From: JAAYZX01 sp040770645
Lineage (GTDB): Bacteria; Actinomycetota; Thermoleophilia; RBG-16-64-13
Direction: 5' to 3'
NCBI GenBank assembly: GCA_040770645.1
Contig: JAXGIS010000001.1
Coordinates: 248,001 to 312,000, forward strand
Length of the DNA stretch: 64,000 bases
The position numbers and the translations under genes were made by a program. Below are positions 46,283 to 55,466 of the stretch, piece by piece; within the stretch, counting starts at the first letter, position 1, and each line of letters opens with the position of its first letter. The notes beneath the pieces are model-generated. The model searched no databases, was not told the origin of the DNA, and was given only the letters and a program-made list of their open reading frames with translations.

Positions 46283-47013
46283 TCAGGTCTCTCGGTGCTT
46301 TGAGGCCGGCGGCCGGCCACACGGGTTGCCCATCTACCGGTGCGGCGCAGCAGTGGCCACTCGGCCAGCACGAGGGCGCCGAGCAGCCCCAAGCACAGCA
46401 GTGCCTTGCGCACGGCGGGCATGGGCTCCCAATGGTACTGTAAGCGCTCACGCACGATGTCTCTCAAGGGGAAGCGCTGGGGAAGCCCACTCCACCAGCC
46501 TGCACCGGAGTTAGACGCGATGGTGGTAGCCGGGTCTTCGATTCCCACCCCATGCCGGCCCGGGTAGTCTACCCAGACATGATCGAAGGAGTAGCGAAGC
46601 GTGTAGGGGAGCCCTTTGGCCTGGAGGATGCTGGCCGTGAGTATGGCCTCGGCCTGGCAGTCGCCGCCCCCGGCGGCCAAGGTTTCGGTGACAGTGGGGA
46701 AGTACCAGAACTGCCCGTACAGGTCCCAGGCCGTGCGGTACGGCACACTGCGCCGGCTGAAGGCCTCTACTTCCACTGCATCGTTAGGAAGCCGGTCCGC
46801 CAACTCCGCTACGGCATCCGGATCCAATGGTGGCCTGAACAGGCGTTCAAGCGAGACCACCAGCGGCCTAGGGTTGGGGTAGAGGACCAACCCCGACCAC
46901 AGAATCAGCGCTATCAGAGCCAGCGAGCGGCGCAGCAGTGGGCGTTTCTGCAGAGGGCGCGGCGACTCGGGCGATGTGCGCGTGGAAAAGGTATCGCTGG
47001 TTCCTCGTCTCAT
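46279..47013 (-). CDS. Membrane-anchored transglutaminase-like protein
   Basis: Protein of about 244 residues with an N-terminal helix (SLALIALILWSGLVLYP) and a C-terminal helix (ALLCLGLLGALVLAEWPLL). Between them is a transglutaminase-like core with Cys in GGGDCQAEA, His in YSFDHVWVDYPG and Asp in GIEDPA, forming a plausible protease-like triad. It overlaps the start of the polyamine-synthase-like membrane protein, suggesting a joint function. The ATG at 47013 follows a TATTCTATATGAT stretch; an in-frame GTG at 47019 is possible. Confidence 0.75.
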   Translation of the reverse strand: MRRGTSDTFSTRTSPESPRPLQKRPLLRRSLALIALILWSGLVLYPNPRPLVVSLERLFRPPLDPDAVAELADRLPNDAVEVEAFSRRSVPYRTAWDLYGQFWYFPTVTETLAAGGGDCQAEAILTASILQAKGLPYTLRYSFDHVWVDYPGRHGVGIEDPATTIASNSGAGWWSGLPQRFPLRDIVRERLQYHWEPMPAVRKALLCLGLLGALVLAEWPLLRRTGRWATRVAGRRPQSTERPE

Positions 47014-47093
47014 ACACACATCATATAGAATAGGCGGGAAGCAGAGCGCCGAGTGTGGGCGGCGGCCCGCCCATGTGGAAACAAGGAGTACGG

Positions 47094-48436
47094 ATGATCT
47101 TCGAAGCCGAATGGGTTCTGCCCATCACCAGTCCTCCCCTCGCGCAGGGGGCGGTTCGAGTGGTGGATGGCCGGATCGATGATGTGGGACCCGCTACCGA
47201 GTTGCGTGAGCGGCATCCTGACGAGACGGTCACCAACTTCCATCACGCCATCCTGTTGCCCGGCTTCGTTAACGCGCATACCCACTTGGAGTACTCGGTC
47301 TTCCGTGGTTTCCTAGACAACCTGGCCTTTCCCGAGTGGATGCTGGCTTTCATTGGGGCTCGTAGGCGCCTCAATACCGATGACTACACGGCGTCGGCCA
47401 TGTTGGGCGCCATGGAGTGTGTTGGTTCCGGGATCACCACGGTGGGTGACACCATGTCGCACGGGCAGGCCACGCTCGAGGCCACCAAGACTTTTGGACT
47501 GCGTGCCTGCGCGTTCGCCGAGGTGTTCGGTGTGGATGATGCCAACATCCCGAGTGTGCTCCGTAACCTCGACCAGCGCATGGAGCGTTTTCGCAGCATA
47601 GCCGGTCCCCTCACACGGTTGGGAGTCTCGCCTCACGCCCCTTACACGGTTTCCGGTGCGCTCTATCGTGCCCTCATGGCCTATTCCATGGGGGCGGGGG
47701 TCAAGATGGCCACGCATGTGGCTGAGTCCAAAGCCGAGGCCACCTTCGTGCGCAACGGTGCCGGAGTTCTGGCTCATGACTTTCGTGAGTTGGTGGGCTG
47801 GGATGAGGTGCCCTGGATGCCAACGGGCACGAGCCCGGTGAAGTACCTGGAGCAGTGGGGGCGCTCAACAGCAACTTGCTTGCCGTACACTGCGTTCAGG
47901 TGTCTCCCGCTGATATCGAAGTGCTGAAGAGGAACGACGTGACCGTGGCGCACTGCCCCAAGTCCAATGCCAAGTTGGCGTGTGGGATCGCACCGGTGGC
48001 CGACTTGCTGGCGGCAGGATTGCGGGTGGGCATAGGGTCGGACAGTTTGGCCTCCAACAACCTGCTGGACATGTTTGGTGAGATGCGCGTGGCTATTCTT
48101 CTGCATCGCGCCAGTCAGCAGGACACTGAACGTCTGCAGGCGGACCAGGTGTTGCGCATGGCCACACTGGGCGGGGCCCAAGTGTTGGGTCTGGATGACC
48201 TTGTAGGTAGTCTCGACAAAGGCAAGCGGGCCGATCTGATTGCTGTGGACATGGAGTACAGCCACTTCGCGCCCATTGACGACCCGGTCTCTGCTCTCGT
48301 CTACGGTGCCAACCAGGAAGACGTATTCTTCAGCATGATCGACGGGAATATCGTGTACAGTCGCAAAAAGTTCGCCGATGTCGATGTGGGAGAGATCACG
48401 GAACGAGCTATGGCCGCCCGGGCGAGGTTGCGTTGA
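47094..48436 (+). CDS. TRZ/ATZ-type amidohydrolase, candidate aminofutalosine or SAH/MTA deaminase, one frameshift
   Basis: Metal-dependent deaminase of about 447 residues. Metal and substrate motifs are FVNAHTHLEYSVFRGF, GVSPHAPYTVSGAL, HVAESKAEATF, VTVAHCPKSNAKL and GIGSDSLASNNLLDMFGEMR, all complete. One G is missing in the GGGGG run at 47,858-47,862, which splits the gene into two frames (…KYLEQWG and ALNSNLLAVHCVQV…). AAGGAG stands six bases before ATG 47094. In an organism with MqnE/A/C, a protein of this type can be the aminodeoxyfutalosine deaminase (MqnX); MTA/SAH deaminase is the main alternative. Confidence 0.8.
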
Positions 48437-48533
48437 GCGCGTGCGAACGACGTGTCACTGAGATGCGTCCAAAACCATGGCGTCTCAACGGATACCATTA
48501 TGAGTGGGTGCCGGCATCGAGGGGAGTGGAATA

Positions 48534-49154
48534 GTGCTTCTTGATCGTAGACGAATCAACAAATGGGCGAAGTGGATAGCCATAGCCCTCGTCATCGCAT
48601 TCGGGCTCGGCTTCGTAGCCTTTGGTGTGGGGACGGGTCACTTCAATGTGGCGGATCTGTGGAATCGGGGCGACAACCGTGGCCGCGCCTCGGCCGGTAC
48701 ACCTGAGGCCGCCATTGCCTCTTATGAGGCCATACTGGCCACTGATCCTGATAACCAAGATGCACTGCTCGGCATCGCCAATGAGTATCGCAAAGAGGGC
48801 AACTTGACTCGAGAGGCGGAGTACCTTGAAAGGTTGGCGGTGCTACAGCCGGGGAAGGGCGAGTTTGATCTCCGCCTGGCCTCCATCTATATGAACCAGG
48901 AGGTGCAGAACTACTCGGCGGCGGTCAAGGCGCTGTTGCGTGCCACGGCCCTGGATCCCAATAACGCCGATGCCTTCCTTCAACTGGGCATAGCCGAGCG
49001 CTCGGCCGGCAACAGCAATGGGGCCATCCTGGCGTGGTCGCGCTATCTCACCCTGGCACCCGATGGCGAGATGGCGCAGACGGTGCGGGAGGCCATAGAG
49101 CAGATGAAACCCACCACCACTACCACCGGTGACGTGACTACCAGCACTACGTAG
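48534..49154 (+). CDS. Membrane-anchored TPR protein
   Basis: Protein of 206 residues: one N-terminal membrane helix (IAIALVIAFGLGFVAFGVG), then about three TPR units (YEAILATDPDNQDALLGIAN, LLRATALDPNNADAFLQLGI, AWSRYLTLAPDGEMA) and a Thr-rich end (TTTTTGDVTTSTT). It is probably a scaffold on the outer or inner face of the membrane. GTG 48534 has GGGGAG seven bases upstream. No specific partner is evident. Confidence 0.78.
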   Translation: MLLDRRRINKWAKWIAIALVIAFGLGFVAFGVGTGHFNVADLWNRGDNRGRASAGTPEAAIASYEAILATDPDNQDALLGIANEYRKEGNLTREAEYLERLAVLQPGKGEFDLRLASIYMNQEVQNYSAAVKALLRATALDPNNADAFLQLGIAERSAGNSNGAILAWSRYLTLAPDGEMAQTVREAIEQMKPTTTTTGDVTTSTT

Positions 49155-49185
49155 GCCATCGGCCCGCTGCAGCGGGCCGCGGCCG

Positions 49186-49221
49186 TTGCGGCCTCGGGCG
49201 ATTCCACGCCCGAGGCCGCAA
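49186..49221 (+). terminator. Strong hairpin after the TPR gene
   Basis: TTGCGGCCTCGGGCG and its exact complement (15-bp stem, six-base loop), followed by TCCTTCTC. A smaller perfect palindrome, CGGCCCGCTGCAGCGGGCCG, lies just upstream at 49,160-49,179. Confidence 0.65.
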
Positions 49222-49284
49222 TCCTTCTCATAACCCCCTTGTAGGTGTGCACGGCTGAGCGGGGGTGGTAAGCTCAGGGCACCC

Positions 49285-49639
49285 ATGGAACTGATAATTG
49301 ACAAAACCACTGCTGATGGGGCGCTTGTGATCCGGGTCAACGGTGAGCTGGATGTGCACACAGCCCCCAGCTGAAAGAACGCGCTCAGCGAGGGCATCCT
49401 CGGCGGGACATCGCGCGCTGGTAGTGGATTTGAGCCGAGTTGGTTTTCTCGACTCCACGGCGCTTGGGGTGCTCGTGGGCGGTCAGAAGCAGATGGCAGC
49501 GGAGGCTGTGAGGCTTAGCCTGGTGATCAACGACCCTTACTTGGCCAAGATTTTCCGGATCACGGGTTTTGATGGCCTCTTCGACATCTATTCGTCAGTG
49601 GCCGAAGCAGTTGATCGAGGACGGGTGGCGCCCGACTGA
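49285..49639 (+). CDS. STAS-domain anti-sigma factor antagonist, frameshifted
   Basis: Protein of about 117 residues. The N-terminus MELIIDKTTADGALVIRV and GELDVHTAP are in one frame; after an interruption of about 55 bases that contains a TGA, the protein resumes in another frame with LVVDLSRVGFLDSTALGVLV and continues to IFRITGFDGLFDIY. The Ser phosphorylated in this family (DST) is intact. At least two indels lie between 49,366 and 49,425. A BldG/RsbV-like partner-switching role is likely. In Streptomyces bldG is also near topA. Confidence 0.75.
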
Positions 49640-49706
49640 CATCCGTCGCACGCTTCCCCAGTGTGTATGTCATGTGTCTTCCCACCACCTTCAGAGGTAT
49701 ATACGC

Positions 49707-51875
49707 GTGCAACTGATCATCACGGAGAAGAACGACGCAGCGGCCAAAATCGCCAAAATCTTGGCGACGGGGGCCGTTAAGCAAGAATCTTTCCTCAGAG
49801 TCCCCTATTACATGCTGACCGATCGCGAGGGGGAGCCTACCGGGGTCATAGGCTTGAAAGGCCACGTTCTCCGGGTGGAGTTTCCGGAGGAGTACGCCGA
49901 CTGGCGCAAGGTGGAGCCATCGGACCTCATCTCGGCTCCGCTGGTCAAAGGGGTGACGGCCAAGTCTGTGGTCAAAGCCGTCAAGAAGTTGGCGGCGGCG
50001 GCGGAGTCCTTGGTGATCGCCACTGACTACGATCGCGAGGGAGAACTGATCGGCCTGGAGGCGCTGGAGATCGCCGCGGAGGCCAACCCCCGCTTGGAAC
50101 GATACGTGCGGCGTGCCCGCTTCTCCGCCCTCACTGAGGGCGACATCTTGCGCGCTTTCGCGCAGCTGGATCACCTCTCGCACCCGCTGGCGCACGCAGG
50201 CGAGGCCCGTCAGGATATCGACCTCATTTGGGGGGCTACACTCACGCGTTTCGTGTCGTTGTCGGCGCGGCGTTTGGGGAACCAGTTCCTGAGCGTGGGT
50301 CGTGTGCAGAGCCCAACTCTGGTTCTCATAGCGGAGCGCGAGAAGGAGCGTCGCGCCTTCGTGCCGGAACCCTTCTGGGTGGTAGCCGTGGACCTGGCGG
50401 CCGACATCGCCGGACACGACACCTTCACGGCCCTCCACAAGGAGGAGCGTTTCTGGGAAGAGGCACGGGCCGCGGCGGTCTTCGCCAAACTGACGGGCCC
50501 GGGTGTGGTGACCCAGGTGAAAGCCACTTCACGCAAGGTGGCGCGGCCGGCTCCGTTCAGCACCACCTCGTACACCAGTGCGGCCACCAGTCTGGGTTTG
50601 AGTGCCGCTGCCGCCATGAGCATCGCAGAAGACTTATACATGGGCGGGTACATCAGTTATCCCCGCACCGACAACACCGTCTATCCTTCATCGTTGGATT
50701 TGCGGGAGATCCTCCAGTCTCTCTCCACCGGACCCTTCGGCGACCAAGCTCGCGAGTTGTTGGCCAAGCCCAAGCTGTCGCCCAGCCGCGGCAGCAAGAA
50801 GACCACGGATCACCCCCCCATCCATCCCACCGAGGTGGTACCGTCTGCCGGCGCTTTGGATGATCGTAAGCGGCGCATCTATGAACTGATCGTGCGGCGT
50901 TTCTTCGCCACTTTGGCCGACGATGCCGTGATGGAGTCCACGCGTATCGACCTCGATGTGAACAATGAGCCGTTCTTCGTGCGTGGGCAGCGCGTGGTGG
51001 AAGCCGGCTGGATGGCCTTCTACCCCTACACCCGGCAGAAGGACTCAGAGGTGCCGCATGTAGCCAAGGGGGACTCCTGTCGCCTGATCGACAAGCGGTT
51101 GGATGCGCGTCAGACTCAGCCTCCGCCGCGCTACGGTCAGGGGGCACTGATCGAGCTGATGGAGAAACACAATCTGGGAACCAAGGCCACCCGCCACAGC
51201 ATCATCCAGAATCTGTACGATCGCGGGTACATACGGGGCAACCCCGTGGAACCCTCGGAGATGGGTATCAAGATGGCAGAGGCCCTGCAAGAATATGCGC
51301 CCACCATCGCTTCGCCGGAGATGACGGCCCGCTTGGAGATGGACATGGACGCCATCATCGAGCGGTCTTTGACGCGGGATGAGGTGGTGGATCACTCGCG
51401 GGAACTTCTGCGGAAGGCGTACCGGTCACTGGAATCCAACAAGGAGGCAGTGGCGCAGAGGATAATGGAGGGGATAGTGGAGGACCGCATCGTGGGAGAT
51501 TGCCCGCGTTGTGGGGCCAAGCTGCGCATCATCCGCTCCAAGGCCACCAAAAAGCGTTTCGTGGGCTGTGAGGCCTATCCGGAGTGCGACCAGACCTACC
51601 CGCTGCCGCAGCGAGGCGAAGTGATCCCCACCTATGAGGTCTGCCCCGAATGCGGCAGTCCGCGCGTGAGGGTGATGGGTGGACGGCGGCCGTGGGTGCT
51701 GTGCCTCGACCCGGAATGCCCCACCAAGGCTGAGTACAAGGCCAAGCGTGCCGCCAAGGAAAGCGCAACCGCCGTGGCTTCCACCAAGAAGCCGCCTGCC
51801 AAGAAGAGCGCGAACCCTGCAAAAGCTCGGCGCAAAGCATTGGTGGCCACCGAAGTGTCCGGTGATGGCAACTGA
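49707..51875 (+). CDS. topA: DNA topoisomerase I, archaeal-type (type IA)
   Basis: Type IA topoisomerase of 722 residues, complete. TOPRIM region: LIITEKNDAAAKIAKIL at the N-terminus, GVIGLKGHVLRVEFPEEY, and TDYDREGELIG near residue 108. Active-site Tyr lies in GGYISYPRTDN (about 318). Two C4 zinc fingers follow from about 595 (CPRCGAKLRI…, CPECGSPRVR…), then a Lys/Ala-rich basic tail. The N-terminal signature and FPEEYADWRKVEPSDLISA match archaeal TopA, not the VIVESPAKAKTI type of ordinary bacterial TopA. GTG 49707 has AGAGGT eight bases upstream; the open frame to 49569 overlaps the STAS gene. Confidence 0.93.
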   Translation: MQLIITEKNDAAAKIAKILATGAVKQESFLRVPYYMLTDREGEPTGVIGLKGHVLRVEFPEEYADWRKVEPSDLISAPLVKGVTAKSVVKAVKKLAAAAESLVIATDYDREGELIGLEALEIAAEANPRLERYVRRARFSALTEGDILRAFAQLDHLSHPLAHAGEARQDIDLIWGATLTRFVSLSARRLGNQFLSVGRVQSPTLVLIAEREKERRAFVPEPFWVVAVDLAADIAGHDTFTALHKEERFWEEARAAAVFAKLTGPGVVTQVKATSRKVARPAPFSTTSYTSAATSLGLSAAAAMSIAEDLYMGGYISYPRTDNTVYPSSLDLREILQSLSTGPFGDQARELLAKPKLSPSRGSKKTTDHPPIHPTEVVPSAGALDDRKRRIYELIVRRFFATLADDAVMESTRIDLDVNNEPFFVRGQRVVEAGWMAFYPYTRQKDSEVPHVAKGDSCRLIDKRLDARQTQPPPRYGQGALIELMEKHNLGTKATRHSIIQNLYDRGYIRGNPVEPSEMGIKMAEALQEYAPTIASPEMTARLEMDMDAIIERSLTRDEVVDHSRELLRKAYRSLESNKEAVAQRIMEGIVEDRIVGDCPRCGAKLRIIRSKATKKRFVGCEAYPECDQTYPLPQRGEVIPTYEVCPECGSPRVRVMGGRRPWVLCLDPECPTKAEYKAKRAAKESATAVASTKKPPAKKSANPAKARRKALVATEVSGDGN

Positions 51876-51933
51876 GAGAGGATTGGACGGCGCAGAGGGC
51901 GGTGACGTGGTGACGGGTGAGGGGGAGTCCGGC

Positions 51934-52677
51934 GTGAGCACGGGGTCTCAGGAACGAGGCTCCACTCTCGGCGTCCTGATCTCGTTTGAAGGGCTCGACG
52001 GGAGCGGGAAGAGCACGCAGCTCGAGTTGCTGGCCGATGAATTGCGCGGCATAGGCTTGGATGTGGTCACGACTCGAGAACCTGGGGGCACCCGTGTGGG
52101 CGAGGCGGTGCGCGACATCCTGCTCAGTCCGGTGCACACTGAGATGGCGGCCAGGACCGAGGCTCTGCTCTACGCCGCCGCTCGGGCGCAGCTGGTGGAA
52201 GAGGTGGTGCGGCCGGCGCTGGAGCGTGGTGCCGTGGTCCTGACCGATCGCTACCTGGATTCCTCCATCGCCTATCAGGGCTTCGGTAGGCAGTTGGGCC
52301 TGGATGACATCATCACTTTGAGTGTGTGGGCCACTGAGTGTCTTTTCCCGGAACTGACCCTCTTTTACCGTGTGTTGGAGGAGGAACGCTCGCGTCGTAG
52401 TGTGGGGGTGGTAGACCGCTTGGAAGCCGAGGACAGCGATTTCTTCTCCCGGGTGGAGGCTGGATATGTGCACATGGCGGAGGTGCACGGCCATCGTATC
52501 CGGGAGATAGACGCCTCGGGCTCCGTGGGGGAGGTGTACGGGCGCACACGCGCTGCTGTGGACGAGGAGTTTGGTTGGCTGACGGCGGCGGCCGCGGCCG
52601 GCAGGGGTGGGCCCGGCGCGCAGGTGGTGGGTGCCCATGTGGATGAGGATGGGTCGGAGGGGCATGGGGCTGTTTGA
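51934..52677 (+). CDS. tmk: Thymidylate kinase
   Basis: dTMP kinase of about 247 residues. P-loop FEGLDGSGKST near residue 19, TTREPGGTRVGEAVRDILLS, and DRYLDSSIAYQG near 108. Start GTG 51934 is favoured by GGGGGAG six bases upstream; ATG 51865 within the end of topA is an alternative that adds a Gly/Glu-rich leader. The C-terminus is about 25 residues longer than usual (Ala/Gly-rich) and overlaps holB by 14 bases. Confidence 0.92.
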   Translation: MSTGSQERGSTLGVLISFEGLDGSGKSTQLELLADELRGIGLDVVTTREPGGTRVGEAVRDILLSPVHTEMAARTEALLYAAARAQLVEEVVRPALERGAVVLTDRYLDSSIAYQGFGRQLGLDDIITLSVWATECLFPELTLFYRVLEEERSRRSVGVVDRLEAEDSDFFSRVEAGYVHMAEVHGHRIREIDASGSVGEVYGRTRAAVDEEFGWLTAAAAAGRGGPGAQVVGAHVDEDGSEGHGAV

Positions 52678-53782
52678 TGGGGTGGTGGGGCAACCGTTGG
52701 CGACCGCCATCCTGACCAACGCGCTGGACAAGGGAGCGGCACACGCTTACCTGTTTGCGGGACCACGCGGGGTGGGCAAGACCGAGGCCGCTCTGGCCTT
52801 CGCCGCGGCTCTCCTTTGCCCTGAACATGGCTGCGATTGCTGTGAGGCCTGCCGGCGCGCCCGGGCGGGTGTGCATCTCGATCTTGACATCTTGGCCCCC
52901 GAGGGTAGCTTCATCCGGGTCGACGAGATACGGGAAATCAGGAAGGACGCTGCGCACAGGCCTTTTGAGGCGGCGGTCAGGGTGTATCTGATTCTCGAAG
53001 CCGACACCATGAACGATGTGGCTGCCAACGCTTTCCTCAGGACTCTGGAGGAACCTCCGAGCCACGTTCGCTTCATCCTTGTCACCAGCAATCCCGAGCG
53101 TCTTCTGCCCACAATAGTGTCCCGTTGTCAGCGGGTGCCGTTCTCTCTTATCCCGGTAGAACCCTTGGCCGCTCATCTGCGGGGTTTGTACGGACTGCCG
53201 CATGAGCACTGCCGCGCGTTGGCGCGCGTGGCGCAGGGCGATCTCACGTATGTCAGAGGGCTTGTGGAATCCGACCACGTACGAGACACGCGAGTACTGG
53301 TGCTGTCGCAGGCGTGCGAGTTGCCGGGGGCCGATTTCGGGCGGCAGACGGCGATGGTGGACGAGATCATGGCCATGCTCGAGAAGCGGCAGGCCCGGGT
53401 GGTGGCGGCGGTGGAGGCGTCACGGGACCGCGAACTGGAGTGGGCGGGCGACGCTCGTACTCGCGCTTGGGTGGATAAGGTCTTTGCCCAGCGCATCAAA
53501 CGCGAGAAGCGTGCCGCTCTGTTGACCGGGGTGAACGAGGTTGTTCGCGGGTTCGCAGGTTGGTATCGGGATCTGGCTGTGGTGGCTGCGGGAGCGGAGG
53601 AGGCCGCGCACAACGTTGATTATCTCGATGAGCTGCGGGTCAGAGCTTTGCCCGGTCTCTTGGAAGCATATACGGCGGTAGGGCGGGTGGCCGGGGAGAC
53701 GTGGCAACGCTTCCGATATAATGTCGACACCCGCTGCGCTTTCGAAGACATGATCTTCAGCATGAAGGAGGCTCTCCTCTGA
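52664..53782 (+). CDS. holB: DNA polymerase III delta-prime subunit
   Basis: Clamp-loader subunit of 372 residues. Walker A-like GPRGVGKTEAALAFA near residue 34, zinc-binding CPEHGCDCCEACRR, and the FLRTLEEPPSHVRFILVTSN region ending PTIVSRCQRVPF. ATG 52664 starts the conserved GLFDGVVGQPLAT; several in-frame ATGs lie just upstream, so the exact start is uncertain. The stop and the next ATG share one base (TGATG). Confidence 0.92.
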   Translation: MGLFDGVVGQPLATAILTNALDKGAAHAYLFAGPRGVGKTEAALAFAAALLCPEHGCDCCEACRRARAGVHLDLDILAPEGSFIRVDEIREIRKDAAHRPFEAAVRVYLILEADTMNDVAANAFLRTLEEPPSHVRFILVTSNPERLLPTIVSRCQRVPFSLIPVEPLAAHLRGLYGLPHEHCRALARVAQGDLTYVRGLVESDHVRDTRVLVLSQACELPGADFGRQTAMVDEIMAMLEKRQARVVAAVEASRDRELEWAGDARTRAWVDKVFAQRIKREKRAALLTGVNEVVRGFAGWYRDLAVVAAGAEEAAHNVDYLDELRVRALPGLLEAYTAVGRVAGETWQRFRYNVDTRCAFEDMIFSMKEALL

Positions 53783-55341
53783 TGCCCAATATCGTGGGTG
53801 TCGTGTTCCATAAAGGCGGCAAAGTCTACGATTTCGACGCAGGCACGCTTGAGCTCGTCCGTGGAGACCAGGTGGTTGTGGAAACCGTGCGCGGCACGGA
53901 ACTGGGCACGGTTACCGTCGCGCCCCGGGAGGCGGCCGAAGACGAAACCACAGCCTCTCTGAAGCCGGTGTTGCGTCGAGCAACCGCTCAGGATCTCGAG
54001 ACGGTGGCTTCGCACTCGGCGTTGCGGACCGATGCGCTGGCCACCTGCCGTAAGCTGATCGCCAGGCACGGGCTGGAGATGAAGCTCGTGGATGCTGAGG
54101 TCATGTTCGGGGGCGGCAAAGTGGTTTTCAGCTTCTTTGCGGAGGAGCGCATCGATTTCCGGGCTTTGGTGGTAGACCTGGCCAAGGCATTGAAGATGCG
54201 GATTGAGCTGCGGCAAATCGGCGTAAGGGATGAGGCGCGCATGTTTGGCGGGTTGGGTCCCTGTGGCCGGCATCTTTGCTGCACTCTGTTCCAGGTTGAT
54301 CAGGAGCCGGTCTCCATTCGCATGGCCAAAGAGCAGAACCTGCCGCTGAATCCCATGAAGATCTCCGGGTTGTGCGGCCGGCTCATGTGCTGCCTCAAGT
54401 ATGAGCAGGAGCAGTACGTGTCATTTCGCAAGGAAGCGCCGCGGCGGGGCACCCTGGTGTCATGCCCGCAGGGCGAGGGGGTGGTGGCGGGCTATCAGGT
54501 GCCGAAGGACTCCATAGTGATCAAGCTGGAGGACGGCACGTTTGTGGAGGAGAGGGCCCACCGGGTTCGTATCGTGGGAGCCGACCGCTGTGGCGGGGAG
54601 GAGATAGTCACGGGAGGCAACGGGGAGGAGGGAGAGCAGCGGGGTTCGGTGCGGGGCGATGGCACCGCAGCCGACACCGGAACGCCCACGATTGGTACCG
54701 CTGCAACAGGAACTCCTGCGCCCGAGGCGCCTGAGGTGGCTATGGCGGCGGGTGTGGGACTGGGGCCGTTGGGGAGCGCGGGTGTCGCGGCGGTAGGGGC
54801 GAATGGAGATGGCGCTGCCTGTGGGGAGAGCGGGGGCGCGAAGCAGCCCGGTGCCGCGGCGACTGAGCCCACGCTCGACGCCGGCAGGGGCGCACCACTA
54901 CAAGACACCGGCCAGACTGCGGTTGGCGACACCGTGGAGGCTCCAGAGGGGACCACGGGGGAGGGAGCGGAGCCGAGTGACCTCCAGGGCCGTGCGGAGC
55001 GCACAACGGGCGCCCGAAGTGGCGGGCGTGGCTCGCGGCGTAGTCGCAGGGATCGCGGGGAAGCCGAGCGCGATGGAACGCGCAAACAGGTTGCGGAGAA
55101 GGGCGAGGCTGTCTCGGATGACCGCGTCGGCAACCAGGGACTCGACGAGGCCACCACGACGTATGTGGGTGAGGAGTCTGAGGAAAGCGCAACCCCAGAG
55201 CCGGGCGAGAAAAGGAGGCCGCGCCGTAGGCGCCGGCGGCCGAAGTCGAAGAAGCCCGGATCCGAGGCGCCTGAAGGACTCGCTGGTGTAGATGACGGCG
55301 GCACAGGTGGCGGGTCAGGGCAGCTCGGGGCCGACGATTGA
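53782..55341 (+). CDS. ricT: PSP1-domain protein, RicT/YaaT-like, with long basic C-terminal extension
   Basis: Protein of 519 residues. The first 275 are a full PSP1/YaaT protein (VVFHKGGKVYDFDAG, RQIGVRDEARMFGGLGPCGR, LCGRLMCCLKYEQEQYVSF), with the CGRHLCC and CGRLMCC pairs that bind iron-sulfur clusters in the Bacillus Ric complex. The next 245 residues are low complexity, Gly/Ala/Glu/Thr-rich, ending in an Arg/Lys block (KRRPRRRRRRPKSKK). Position directly after holB matches Firmicutes and other actinobacteria. No RicA or RicF was seen here. Confidence 0.88.
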   Translation: MPNIVGVVFHKGGKVYDFDAGTLELVRGDQVVVETVRGTELGTVTVAPREAAEDETTASLKPVLRRATAQDLETVASHSALRTDALATCRKLIARHGLEMKLVDAEVMFGGGKVVFSFFAEERIDFRALVVDLAKALKMRIELRQIGVRDEARMFGGLGPCGRHLCCTLFQVDQEPVSIRMAKEQNLPLNPMKISGLCGRLMCCLKYEQEQYVSFRKEAPRRGTLVSCPQGEGVVAGYQVPKDSIVIKLEDGTFVEERAHRVRIVGADRCGGEEIVTGGNGEEGEQRGSVRGDGTAADTGTPTIGTAATGTPAPEAPEVAMAAGVGLGPLGSAGVAAVGANGDGAACGESGGAKQPGAAATEPTLDAGRGAPLQDTGQTAVGDTVEAPEGTTGEGAEPSDLQGRAERTTGARSGGRGSRRSRRDRGEAERDGTRKQVAEKGEAVSDDRVGNQGLDEATTTYVGEESEESATPEPGEKRRPRRRRRRPKSKKPGSEAPEGLAGVDDGGTGGGSGQLGADD

Positions 55342-55390
55342 GTCGGTGAGGAGAGCGGTGTTCCTGACGCCCAAGCCTTGATTCGGACCG

Positions 55391-55415
55391 CGGTGCCCGG
55401 GCGGAGCCGGCACCG
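55391..55415 (+). terminator. Possible hairpin after ricT
   Basis: CGGTGCC and GGCACCG pair around an 11-base GC-rich loop. There is no U-run; it sits between ricT and the tRNA promoter. Confidence 0.35.
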
Positions 55416-55419
55416 CCGG

Positions 55420-55448
55420 TTGCCAGGCCGCAGGCGAACTACTAAACT
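55420..55448 (+). promoter_or_regulatory. Sigma-70 promoter of tRNA-Thr
   Basis: TTGCCA and TAAACT are separated by exactly 17 bases and end 18 bases before the mature tRNA. This is the best -35/-10 pair found in the window. Confidence 0.7.
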
Positions 55449-55466
55449 AGCGAAGTCCGCACCCGA

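Noticed and set aside
49368..49374. In-frame TGA in the STAS gene as selenocysteine or recoding
   Set aside because: The frame also changes shortly afterwards, and STAS proteins have no Sec. Indels explain both.
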